Below, in pieces: positions 53,765 to 62,479 of a DNA stretch of 64,000 nucleotides. The stretch's first letter is position 1, and each line of letters begins with the position of its first letter. A program made the position numbers and the translations under genes. A model generated the notes under the pieces. That model ran no database searches. It saw nothing but the letters and a program-made list of their open reading frames with translations, and was not told the DNA's origin. Origin of the DNA: DTU052 sp050951725 (GTDB taxonomy: Bacteria > Bacillota > Syntrophomonadia > Syntrophomonadales > DTU052); contig JBMNJO010000025.1 in NCBI GenBank assembly GCA_050951725.1, positions 62,001-126,000 on the forward strand. Reading direction: 5' to 3'.

Positions 53765-53793
53765 ATTATCATTTGAAGCGACAATATAGTCAA
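53765..53793 (-). promoter_or_regulatory. Sigma-A promoter for long-chain ligase
   Basis: On the minus strand TTGACT (53793-53788), a 17-base spacer and GATAAT (53770-53765), 45 bases before the ATG. Confidence 0.7.
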
Positions 53794-54398
53794 TATATTC
53801 GGAAGGTTAAGCCGCATCGAAAGGGCGTGACAGGGGACGTTTAAGCCCGCCGCTTAGGTCTGTTTGGGCAGCCAAACCCAACGTTTATAACCCTGTGAGT
53901 GCAAGATAGTAAGATACGTTGGACTTGCAGCAGAATTAATCATAATCTTTAACAAAATCTAATATCTCTGACTATTGTCAATAAGTGGCTTTCCATCCAC
54001 CATTTTTATTGATATATTATAAAAAATGGTTGAAATAACCAAAGGCTCATATCAAAGGTTAATTGAAAGCTGGTGACCCAGGCATGGGGATGTTCTATAT
54101 TCTTTTGGCAGAGCCAGTGCGGCCAAACTTCTTTACCTGAGGTTAAGAAGTACACCTGATTTATGTCAACAGGCACTTCTCAAGCAGATTCCGGGTTTGT
54201 CCAACACCCTATTACCGAGACCTTTCACAACAATTTCCTATGCTCTTACCGGCTTCAAAGGACCTGACTTGAAGGAGGTGGGTTGTTTTATCTTGCCTGG
54301 TTTCAAGGCTGTTACCCAGTGGTGATGCGGTACGCTACTCCGTATGGTCTGGACAAGATTCCGCTCAACGATTCCATTCATAGTTAGGAGGATTGCCG
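53794..54398. other. Long intergenic region before abfD-like gene 2
   Basis: About 600 bases without a recognisable gene on either strand. It contains a sigma-54-like site at 54105 and a TTTGG/CCAAA hairpin near 53858-53875. The rest shows nothing clear. Confidence 0.4.
54105..54121 (+). promoter_or_regulatory. Weaker candidate sigma-54 promoter for abfD-like gene 2
   Basis: TTGGCAG-AGCCAG-TGCGG keeps GG (54107-54108) and GC (54119-54120) ten bases apart; the -12 box is GTGC instead of TTGC. Leader of about 270 bases. Confidence 0.4.
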
Positions 54399-55871
54399 AT
54401 GAGAACCAAAGAGCAATATATTGAAGACCTGAAGAAAAAGAACCCGAACCTCTATTATAACGGGAAAAAGATTGATCGCCTTGACCCCATGCAGCTTCCG
54501 GCGATCAATGTAATGGGGACGACCTTCGAGGCCGCTATGGATCCGGAATATAAGGACCTGTGTACAGCCACCTCCCATTTGACCGGAGAAACCATCAACC
54601 GGTTCACTCATATCCACCAGAATATTGATGATCTGCATAAGAAACAGGATATGACGAGAAAACTGGGCAATCTGGTGGGGGGATGTATCCAAAGATGTAT
54701 GGGAACTGACGCCGCCAATGCTATCAACTGTGTATCCTTTGAAGCCAGTAAAAACCCGGATCGGAAAACCGACTATCATGCCAACTTCCTCAAGTGGCTG
54801 GAATACTTCCAGAAGAACGACCTGGTCGGCAGTTGTGCTCAAACCGACCAAAAAGGTGAGAGGCTAAAAAGGCCCTCCCAGCAGACCGACCCGGATATGT
54901 ATCTCCATGTCGTATCGGAGAATGCTGATGGCATAGTGGTGCGGGGCTGCAAGGTCCACATCTCCGAGGCTTCGATTTCAGATGAAATCTTAGTAGTGCC
55001 TAACCGCGCACTACTGCCGGAGGAAAAGCAATACGCAGTCTGCTTTGCCATACCCTCCGACCATCCTCAGATTAAACAGGTTGTGAGCTTCCATAACTAC
55101 TTCCAACGAGAGGTGTATCATAAAGGCTTTATCGGCGGTTATACGGATTCCTACATCATCTTCGAAGACACCTTTGTTCCCTGGGAGAGGGTCTTCCTGT
55201 GCGGGGAAACCCAGCATGGTGGTATAGCAGCCCTGTTATTCGCTCTTTTCCATCGTCACAGCTATTCCGGGTGTAAACCGGCTACCCTCGACTACATTAT
55301 TGGGATGGCCAGCCTGGCTGCCGAAATCAATGGGATTGAGAAAACCCCGCATTTTAGAGCCAAGCTGTCCGAACTTATCCTGACTGGTGAACTGGGCTAT
55401 GCTGCTGGTTTTACCTCTTCACACCTGGGTTCACCTCAGGTTTATATGCCCGGGAAGGGATTGGTTCCGTATGGACCCGGCAGTTATATCCCCCATTCCA
55501 TTTATGCCAATGTAGGGAGATGCCTGACCGGAGAAGCAGTATTCCGTGAACAGGAAATACTGTGCAACATCGCTGGTGGATTGCCAGCCACCTTCCCGTA
55601 TGAAAGAGACTTTACCAACCCGGAAACCAAGGACCTCCTGGAGAAGTACCTCAAACGCAATCCCCGGATGCCGATTGACGATCAGATCAAGTTCTGGTAC
55701 CAATTCATCGATTTTACCTGTTCTCATTCGGCCGGGTCCAAGGGCTATGGACAATACCATGGCGGAGGGTCGCCGATTATGGAACAGATCGCGATAACCT
55801 CACAATATGACGTCAAGTCAAGGAAAGAAAACGTCAGAAGACTGGCTGGCATGAGGCCTTCGGAAGGATAA
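54399..55871 (+). CDS. abfD: 4-hydroxybutyryl-CoA dehydratase/vinylacetyl-CoA isomerase-like 2
   Basis: 490 residues, close paralogue of the protein at 26500-27996: long blocks are identical (for example CTATSHLTGETINRF and GIVVRGCKVHISEASISDE). Cluster ligands CIQRC and HRHSYSGC are intact. Differences cluster in the HNYFQREVYHKGF loop and the C-terminus. ATG 54399 follows GGAGG; an upstream TTG at 54393 overlaps the ribosome site. It is monocistronic and next to a long-chain acyl-CoA ligase, again a fatty-acid context. The reaction is the same as for copy 1, with the same uncertainty. Confidence 0.86.
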   Translation: MRTKEQYIEDLKKKNPNLYYNGKKIDRLDPMQLPAINVMGTTFEAAMDPEYKDLCTATSHLTGETINRFTHIHQNIDDLHKKQDMTRKLGNLVGGCIQRCMGTDAANAINCVSFEASKNPDRKTDYHANFLKWLEYFQKNDLVGSCAQTDQKGERLKRPSQQTDPDMYLHVVSENADGIVVRGCKVHISEASISDEILVVPNRALLPEEKQYAVCFAIPSDHPQIKQVVSFHNYFQREVYHKGFIGGYTDSYIIFEDTFVPWERVFLCGETQHGGIAALLFALFHRHSYSGCKPATLDYIIGMASLAAEINGIEKTPHFRAKLSELILTGELGYAAGFTSSHLGSPQVYMPGKGLVPYGPGSYIPHSIYANVGRCLTGEAVFREQEILCNIAGGLPATFPYERDFTNPETKDLLEKYLKRNPRMPIDDQIKFWYQFIDFTCSHSAGSKGYGQYHGGGSPIMEQIAITSQYDVKSRKENVRRLAGMRPSEG

Positions 55872-55983
55872 GGAAAAGAAGAAAACAGTAAAACGTTAGC
55901 CATACCTGGTTAGACGCAGAGTGTGGAGTTCCTGACCGATTCCCAATGAAGCAACCAATCAAGTATATTCCCCAATAGAGCAT

Positions 55984-56022
55984 AAAGGGTGCGTCTCCAC
56001 ATATAGGCGCACCCTTTAGAGT
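55984..56022. terminator. Bidirectional terminator
   Basis: AAAGGGTGCG and CGCACCCTTT, perfect 10-base stem between convergent genes. Confidence 0.78.
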
Positions 56023-56065
56023 TTATCTGACTGCAATAGTTAATGCCAGTTTTTCTAAGTAGGAA

Positions 56066-56947
56066 CTACTCCAAATCAAAGGTATCCACGATTAAGTTGT
56101 CACACTCGTTCTTTGCCTTCTGGTAGGTTGCTTGGCTGTCAACCGTCCAGCCTAAAACCGGGACCCCCAGTTTCTTTAATCCCTTAAACGCCTTATAGCC
56201 GTCATTTTTGATCTCATAGGCAATAAAGTTGGGCCGGCTTTCGAAATTCATCAACATATTGGACAGTACAAACTTCTTGTACCATGGCAGGCGGGTAGTT
56301 CCCGCGTTCTCGACATCATAATCGCTGACAATAAAACTCCCCGCGAGCTGACCGCGTAACACATCAGGAGCATTGGTCCGGAACCACTTGACCGAATAAG
56401 GGTTGAATGACTGGATCGCATACTGGCCGTTATAGTCTTTTAACTCCTCATAGGTCAAACGTTCCAGTTCACCCACTGCACCCTCATTTTTGATTTCTAT
56501 AAGCAGCGGGACCTGGCCATCTACCACCTTAAGAACTTCGCTGAACAGAGGTATTCTCTCAGTTGAGCCGGGAAACTCTAACTTGGCCAACTCATCATAA
56601 GTCATATCAAGCACATCTCCATCAACACCGAATAACCGCTTCAGCTTCTTATCATGGAATACCACCACCTGTTCATCCTTGGTCAGCGTGACATCCAGTT
56701 CAATCGGGCAGCCTTTCTCAATGGCCCCGTAAAAGGCAGCTATCGTGTTTTCCGGCGTCTTATCGTCGTGCAGACCTCTATGTGCTATCCACGACTCAGT
56801 TAACCAATCACCCCGATTATCACTGACGGGTTCAGCTTTTCGGGCGAAATTAACCAGCAGCAGAATGCCGACCAATAATATCGTAAGAATAAGTCCGGTT
56901 ACAACCCATCTATTGGCAACCATAAAGGAGATACCTCTCTTTCCCAT
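56066..56947 (-). CDS. Glycerophosphodiester phosphodiesterase, membrane anchored
   Basis: 293 residues. One N-terminal membrane segment (about 13-33) is followed by a GDPD domain with the signature HRGLHDDKTPENTIAAF (about 55-71), ELDVTLTKD, VVFHDKKLKRL and a C-terminal GWTVDSQ. It hydrolyses glycerophosphodiesters to glycerol-3-phosphate and alcohol, here on the outside of the membrane. Catalytic histidines and acidic residues are all present. Confidence 0.92.
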   Translation of the reverse strand: MGKRGISFMVANRWVVTGLILTILLVGILLLVNFARKAEPVSDNRGDWLTESWIAHRGLHDDKTPENTIAAFYGAIEKGCPIELDVTLTKDEQVVVFHDKKLKRLFGVDGDVLDMTYDELAKLEFPGSTERIPLFSEVLKVVDGQVPLLIEIKNEGAVGELERLTYEELKDYNGQYAIQSFNPYSVKWFRTNAPDVLRGQLAGSFIVSDYDVENAGTTRLPWYKKFVLSNMLMNFESRPNFIAYEIKNDGYKAFKGLKKLGVPVLGWTVDSQATYQKAKNECDNLIVDTFDLE

Positions 56948-57191
56948 ATATTAATAGTTAAATTATATAATAACCAGCCATTATAGAGAACGGTTTTACG
57001 CTTATCCACCGGCAGGTTATCCTGAATTGCGGCACTGATTCGGGCTAATCGATACTTTCTGTATTACAACCGCCTAAGTGGCACAAAATAATGCAAGTCA
57101 ATTGGGATTTTGTGGGCGTCTATCTGGATAGTTGGTAATTGCCAGATGGCAAGAAAGAGCCAAATCTCTTAAAGAAAAGGAGGCGCAGGTT

Positions 57192-57782
57192 ATGAAATTA
57201 AATGGCACCAAGACTGCGGAGAATCTAATGAAAGCCTTTGCCGGTGAGTCACAAGCCCGTAACCGTTACACATTTTACGCTTCGGTAGCGGATAAAGAGG
57301 GCTATAAGCAGATCAAAAATATATTTATTGAAACGGCTGACAATGAGAAGGAACATGCCAAACGCCTTTACAAGTTTCTGCTCGCCGGTTTTGAAGGCGA
57401 TCTGCCGGCTGTTATTGAGATTGAGGGTGGTTTCCCGGTTTCCCAGGGGACAACTTTGCAAAATTTGAAGGCTGCCGCCAACGGCGAATATGAAGAGTGG
57501 AACACTGATTATCCGGAATTTGCGAAGATTGCCCAGGAAGAAGGCTTCCCCGAGATAGCTGAAGCTTTTCGGGCGATTGCGCGAGCGGAAGCCAGGCATG
57601 AAACCAGGTTTAAGAAGCTGGCTGACAATGTTGAGAAGGGTCGGGTTTTCAAGAAAGAGGCCAAGACCCTATGGAAATGCGGGAACTGCGGATATGTTCA
57701 CGAGGGAGAAGAAGCACCGGAGCACTGCCCGGCCTGTGTTCATCCCCAGGCTTATTTCGAGGTGTTTGCTGAGACCTATTAA
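57192..57782 (+). CDS. rbr: Rubrerythrin
   Basis: 196 residues, standard length. The ferritin-like four-helix domain carries E-x-x-R motifs (GESQARNRY, DNEKEHAKR, ARAEARHETRF). The C-terminal rubredoxin domain has CGNCG and CPAC. It reduces peroxide in anaerobes. ATG 57192 follows AGGAGG; the frame opens at 57132. A terminator follows, and a rubredoxin/CDGSH protein is encoded just downstream on the other strand. Confidence 0.95.
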   Translation: MKLNGTKTAENLMKAFAGESQARNRYTFYASVADKEGYKQIKNIFIETADNEKEHAKRLYKFLLAGFEGDLPAVIEIEGGFPVSQGTTLQNLKAAANGEYEEWNTDYPEFAKIAQEEGFPEIAEAFRAIARAEARHETRFKKLADNVEKGRVFKKEAKTLWKCGNCGYVHEGEEAPEHCPACVHPQAYFEVFAETY

Positions 57783-57820
57783 TAAGGAGAACAGCGGGGT
57801 TTAAAACCATATCATTCACC

Positions 57821-57859
57821 AAATCAAGCCAAGTCGGGGTTTACGACTTGGCTTGATTT
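57821..57859. terminator. Terminator after rubrerythrin
   Basis: Arms AAATCAAGCCAAGTCG and CGACTTGGCTTGATTT pair over 16 bases; A and T feet allow use in either direction. Confidence 0.85.
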
Positions 57860-57886
57860 AATAGTGCAGAATACCAGCCTGGATTA

Positions 57887-58110
57887 CTAGATAGTTGGTG
57901 AAAAAGTCCGTTTGCTTCCCGGGTCCTCATTGGCAACACCAACTGCTTATCTCGGACTCCAAGCAGCACCCCGTCAAATCGGCATCCATGCCTCAGAGAC
58001 TTATCTCGCGACCTCCTGTCGCTCGGCTGCTTTCCGCCCTCGATTTCGCAGGGTGTTGCTCAATTCGGACCCAACGGTCGCCGCACTGGACTTTTTCACA
58101 ACATATCTAG
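57887..58110. mobile_element. Small non-coding element with terminal inverted repeats (MITE-like)
   Basis: A 224-base element with 23-base imperfect terminal inverted repeats, 57887-57909 and 58088-58110. They share CTAGATA at the outer ends and TGAAAAAGTCC at the inner ends. It has no convincing gene. It ends three bases from the stop of the rubredoxin/CDGSH gene. Confidence 0.6.
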
Positions 58111-58112
58111 GT

Positions 58113-58784
58113 CTATTCGCGACCCGGAATATGACTGCCATCACAGAAAGGTGGATTTTTGGTTTTTCCGCAGCGACAGAGTACAAAACGATCGGCTTCC
58201 CCGATAAGATTGCCACCTGCATCAAAGATTTGGTTGGGACCTTCGACCAGCAGAGGGCCATCCCTGATCACTCGAATCCTGCCAGCGGCGGCGGGGTCAA
58301 TCTTGTAATCCCTGGAACCTGGCCCTTTGGCCAGATTGGGATCTACCGAGGAACCCTCCGGCAAACTGTACTGCAAAGCACGACTGGGACACTTGTCAAT
58401 GGTACGAATAATCGTTTCGGCATCGCTGCCGGATAAATTAACCCACGGCCTTTTCTTGGTGTCGAATACTTCGGGTAATGTTCCCCAGCACTTACCGGCG
58501 TGGGAACAGGCCTGTGGATACCAGTAAACGATGAGGTCCTGACTCTTATACTCCTTTACTGGGTTTGGGGAACTGCTAACGGGTTGTGCAGATGAAGCCC
58601 CTGATTTGTTAAACAAATCCTTGCCCGCTCCGCAGACCGGGCATACCCAGTCAGGCGGAAGCTCAGCAAAAGGCGTACCGACTGGAATGCCATGTTCGGG
58701 ATCTCCGACCGTAGGATTATAAAGGTAACCACAAACTGAGCATTCGTAAACCTGTTGCCGATCTGCAGAATTCTCATTTTCCAT
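58113..58784 (-). CDS. Rubredoxin-divergent ferredoxin-CDGSH fusion protein
   Basis: 223 residues with three redox modules in order: a rubredoxin domain (about 13-60, CSVCG and CPVCG), a divergent [4Fe-4S]-like Fer4_19 domain (about 85-150, ACSHAGKC and a later CPSRAL), and a CDGSH iron-sulphur domain at the C-terminus (CRCGKTKNPPFCDGSH). ATG 58784 follows GAGGG at eight bases; ATG 58799 touches its own ribosome site. Electron transfer linked to oxidative defence is likely, given the neighbouring rubrerythrin. Confidence 0.87.
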   Translation of the reverse strand: MENENSADRQQVYECSVCGYLYNPTVGDPEHGIPVGTPFAELPPDWVCPVCGAGKDLFNKSGASSAQPVSSSPNPVKEYKSQDLIVYWYPQACSHAGKCWGTLPEVFDTKKRPWVNLSGSDAETIIRTIDKCPSRALQYSLPEGSSVDPNLAKGPGSRDYKIDPAAAGRIRVIRDGPLLVEGPNQIFDAGGNLIGEADRFVLCRCGKTKNPPFCDGSHIPGRE

Positions 58785-58904
58785 TAACGCATCCCTCATC
58801 TCCTAAATATTAAACCTATAATATATGGTAACAAATTATCTATTGATCAACCAAATAAGAAATGCATTCGAACTCCGTGGAAGCACAACCTAGTTAAATA
58901 ACCG

Positions 58905-59441
58905 CTACCGTCTTAGCGCAGCAAAGACAGAAAGATACTCCTTCTCAACGCTGGCATAATCCCGCTGGGCGAAGTCATATTCTGCAGTTCTCTTCGGCGG
59001 GGAATCGAATATCTGATAACCCATTAAGGCCTCAAACTCATAATAGAGCAGGACATCATCTATCTCGTCCATCTCCCTTACTTCCTCAGCTGATAAATCA
59101 CCCAGCCCAAAACGGTCATAAATCGTGTTCTGAAGATTTTCCTCGATCGCCACATATTCAGGTAAATGAAGTTTAACCGGTCGCGTTATATCGGATATGT
59201 AGCTTTCGCTGGCATCGTGGAGTAGACACCCCAACTGGATTCTCTTTGAACAGTCGCGGCCTACAGCCTCCCGGTAACAGTTGAGGGAGTGCTGGGCGAC
59301 GGAGTAAAAGCAGCGGAAGTGCCCGTTGGCTCGGGTCATGAGTGACAGGGCATGGGCGATATCCTCAATGTATATATCCTCTTTCACCGGTTTTACCGGA
59401 TAAAACCTGACGTGCGAGTAGGTTATGATGTAGTCTGACAT
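58905..59441 (-). CDS. HD-domain phosphohydrolase (YfbR-like)
   Basis: 178 residues. The metal-binding HD motif is in GCLLHDASESYISDI, preceded by the first histidine in FYSVAQHSLNC, and followed by a late aspartate in DEIDDVLLYYEF. This is the layout of YfbR-type 5'-nucleotidases and related phage-encoded HD hydrolases. ATG 59441 follows GGAAGGGAAGG; the frame opens at 59519. The substrate is probably a nucleotide. Confidence 0.83.
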   Translation of the reverse strand: MSDYIITYSHVRFYPVKPVKEDIYIEDIAHALSLMTRANGHFRCFYSVAQHSLNCYREAVGRDCSKRIQLGCLLHDASESYISDITRPVKLHLPEYVAIEENLQNTIYDRFGLGDLSAEEVREMDEIDDVLLYYEFEALMGYQIFDSPPKRTAEYDFAQRDYASVEKEYLSVFAALRR

Positions 59442-59552
59442 TTCCTTCCCTTCCGATCCAGCATAATTTTGGCAACACCCTATAGCGAATAGTCTAAGAC
59501 ATTTTGGGCTTGGGTGCAAAAGGGACCGTATAAATGCAAAGGATAGTGAGGC

Positions 59553-60822
59553 TTATACATAGACCATTCCCTCTAATTTGTAAATTGGATCAACGTCCAC
59601 TGAAGTCAGTTTACTTAAATTTCGCCACACTGCATAGGCGGCAACAATGCTGTCTATTCCGTCTCCATCTTTGTCTCCTATCAGCATCGGGCCCAATTCT
59701 ATTGGAATATGCACTGCTCTTTCCCGTAATCCCTCCAATAGCCTTTTTCGATTATCTTTATGTACTTGTTTGTTGCCCTTATATTCATTGTATAGGTTTA
59801 GATCCTTTAGAGTTGAAGCGGGACATATTTCAATAACTATGGATTTTTTAGGAGCCGGCATCTGCATGGGTAAAACCCTTGCCAAGTCGTCCCGTATAAG
59901 CGGAAACAGTACTTTAGAAATGCCATTGTAGGTTTGCTTGTACAATTTAAGGTTCCATGGACACCACGGGGTTTTTGTTATCTTATCGGTTTGACGTTTA
60001 ACCTCAGGATGGCCAAACAGTTTCATCGAAAATTCACTATATGTATTTCTAAACGAATCTGCATCGCCAAATTTAGCAGCATAATTTGCAACATATTTTT
60101 CCCAGGTGTTTTCTTTTATAACACTTTTGGGGTTGGAAAATGGAAAATCTATTCCGACCAAAGCATTCGATTGTTTCGCAATTAAACTAACTAAGAATGC
60201 CATGCTGGGATCAAGTTCCTGGGTACCACCTGGCATGTCACAAAGGCGTTCGCAACTATTGATTGTTAGTACTCCGTTGCCGGGCGATGCAATCGTGATA
60301 CAAATATGTTTTCCCGCTTCTTTTGACCCACTAAAATCGATTCCAATTATTGTGGGTATTATTTTTGCGTTTTCCAGGTTTGGTTTGTATACGGGAGTAT
60401 CGATGCCGGGAGGTGGGAGGGGAAGTGCGAATGGCTTTCTTTTAAAACCAGCCATGATATATTGCTTATATGCCCATGTAGCGATGTCGTAAGCCGATTC
60501 CAACTGGGCTGCCGCACTAATCCATGTCCCGGATTTTTCATGAACGGCTGCATTACCCGCATCCCTGATTGAATGAAAACTCCTTTTTATTTTTCTTGGT
60601 AGTTTAGAGTGCTTATCCAAAAGCGAGAGCATTTCATACAGGTTTGGCGTTTCCGGTTCGGAGAGATCTTCCTCATTTAAGATGAACTTTGCGAGTTGTT
60701 CTGCAAACATTCTCAGATATACTAAATGCTGAGACCGGATTTGTGTATAATGTTTTCTCTGCTTCTTTTCCTAAGGAGGCCAAATATGGACAATCGTCGT
60801 TAAGAAACGAAAAATTACTCAT
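59553..60822 (-). pseudogene. DUF4145-DUF429 fusion, one-base frameshift
   Basis: The gene starts at ATG 60822 (AAAGGTGG upstream) with SNFSFLNDDCPYLASLGKEAEK, the DUF4145 opening also seen in type I restriction subunits. The frame then breaks: removing one T of a TTT run near 60730 gives an ALVYLRMFAEQLAKFI continuation into the second frame (residues with RDAGNAAVHE). The rest (about 160-420) is a DUF429 RNase H-like domain (IGIDFSGSKEAGK, LVGIDFPFSN, DGIDSIVAAYAVW). The repaired protein is 422 residues. Role unknown; it neighbours a likely defence locus. Confidence 0.75.
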
Positions 60823-61243
60823 CGACACCCACCTTTCCTTAAGACTCCATGTATCTAATATCGTGACGCGACTCCTGTGTTTATAATTTTCTACAACCAT
60901 GTTACATATTGTAAATAGTTTATTTATTATTGCTTTCCTTGCCAACATAATTTGGGTATAAATATTTTTCTGCGTCTTGACATGGTGATGTCACTTAGTC
61001 ATGAAACAATCAGCGTAAAATGCAGAACTAACGTTTAAAGTGCTATTAATTTTCCACTATGGACTTTAGAGGAGTGACTGGCACAAATGTACAATTAAGG
61101 AAAGGAGGCTAGTTTTACAAAGTTCTCAAAGCTGTTTTTTCAATACTACTTACATCCACGAAGTGACAGGTGTGATTTATGGAAGCAGTCAGAATTCAAT
61201 AAAAAATACACTTTTAGCTTTCACAGAAGGGTGATTAGTCATT
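60823..61243. other. Intergenic region between divergent genes
   Basis: About 420 bases between the DUF4145-DUF429 gene and DUF6361, AT-rich. A TTGACA box occurs near 60976 without a good -10. No other features seen. Confidence 0.35.
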
Positions 61244-62479
61244 ATGCCGCAACCGGTTCAGATTGGCTGGATCGATTTGGGAAGCCGTGATAAGAATAGG
61301 ATACTGTCAGTGCTCAGCCTGCTCTATGCCGCTGAAGCGGTAGATGAGTTGGGAATCGGTGTAATTCGTGACGGTTTTGCCGACGTATTATTTCCGGGGA
61401 CTTCAACCGTACAGACGAGAGCCAAATATTTTCTCATCGTGCCCTACACATTGATGGAACTGGAACGCGAGAGGAACCTCACTCCCAGGGCTCTGCTTGA
61501 TCGTCTCGCCAAGGAAGAAATAGCTCTGATAAGCCAGTTGAAGAAAGGAAACGCCGAAGGTGTAATCGGTGGACGCTCCGGAGAACGGCTTCAGAAAAAA
61601 CCCTCCAGTATCTACTGGAATGGTCTTTATACTTACGGTATCTTCCGCAGCCCAGTCAGGTTATCACTGGATGAGTATGCACACGCAGTCTGCGCATTGA
61701 ATCGAACCAAAGCCAGGATAACGTCAGCGGGACACGCAGACCGCGGAGAAGGCACTGATGACACAGGCATTAGTTCCGGTAGTATCGGCACCTTCTGGCG
61801 GGCTCCGATACCTCCACCCGACTGGCGCGAAAGGGTGACAGTTGATCTTACCAAGGATGAAGCGCAATTCCTGCGCGACAAGATCATTAGTTCCGAGCAC
61901 TCCAAAAACACACTGCTGGCCTTCGTACTCCGCAGCAATAGCTACGAAGTGAAGGACTATGACGATATATCAATGATAAAAGGGATCGTAAACCTTCCTG
62001 AGGATATCAGGAGCGATTACGAAATGGCCGTACGTTTCTCGGAATTCATATATGGCGCAAATATCCGCTACAACATTATTCTGTCCAACGGCGAAAATGA
62101 GGATGCCAACGAAGCCTGGGATGAATGGTATGAACGAGTGACTGCCGGCTTTATTCAGAACTACAATGTATCTGAGCCGTTTGTCCGTTTATCAGTCAGC
62201 GGGCGCAACCGGGTACGGATATATCCTTTTGTAAAACAGTGGAAGCAGGCAGTTTTAGATGGTGACGTTTCTGCAATGGACGACCTTATAATAAAGCGCG
62301 AAATCCAACTCAAGGGCAAGGAACGGGCCAAATTGAAGAATCCCGGGGTCTATCGATGGAGAGAAGGTGTATGGCTGGGGGGAGGAAAACTTCAGTATCG
62401 GTTCCGCAACGCCCGCCGACTGATCGCTGATATTGTCAACGGGTTGGAGGGTGGTGATAGCGATGTTCAGGCTAACTGA
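61244..62479 (+). CDS. DUF6361 family protein
   Basis: 411 residues. The start IGWIDLGSRDKNRILSVLSLL and the VDELGIGVIRDGFADVLFPGTSTVQTRAKYFLIVPY region are characteristic of DUF6361, a family of unknown function often found beside phospholipase-D-like and helicase genes. An internal basic segment and a C-terminal KNPGVYRWREGVWLG region are conserved-looking, but no catalytic motif is visible. It overlaps the next gene by 17 bases, which implies a common operon. Confidence 0.82.
   Translation: MPQPVQIGWIDLGSRDKNRILSVLSLLYAAEAVDELGIGVIRDGFADVLFPGTSTVQTRAKYFLIVPYTLMELERERNLTPRALLDRLAKEEIALISQLKKGNAEGVIGGRSGERLQKKPSSIYWNGLYTYGIFRSPVRLSLDEYAHAVCALNRTKARITSAGHADRGEGTDDTGISSGSIGTFWRAPIPPPDWRERVTVDLTKDEAQFLRDKIISSEHSKNTLLAFVLRSNSYEVKDYDDISMIKGIVNLPEDIRSDYEMAVRFSEFIYGANIRYNIILSNGENEDANEAWDEWYERVTAGFIQNYNVSEPFVRLSVSGRNRVRIYPFVKQWKQAVLDGDVSAMDDLIIKREIQLKGKERAKLKNPGVYRWREGVWLGGGKLQYRFRNARRLIADIVNGLEGGDSDVQAN

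Noticed and set aside
57912..58436. 174-codon plus-strand frame
   Set aside because: It crosses the MITE-like element and runs antisense to the rubredoxin/CDGSH gene; no ribosome site and no protein-like pattern.
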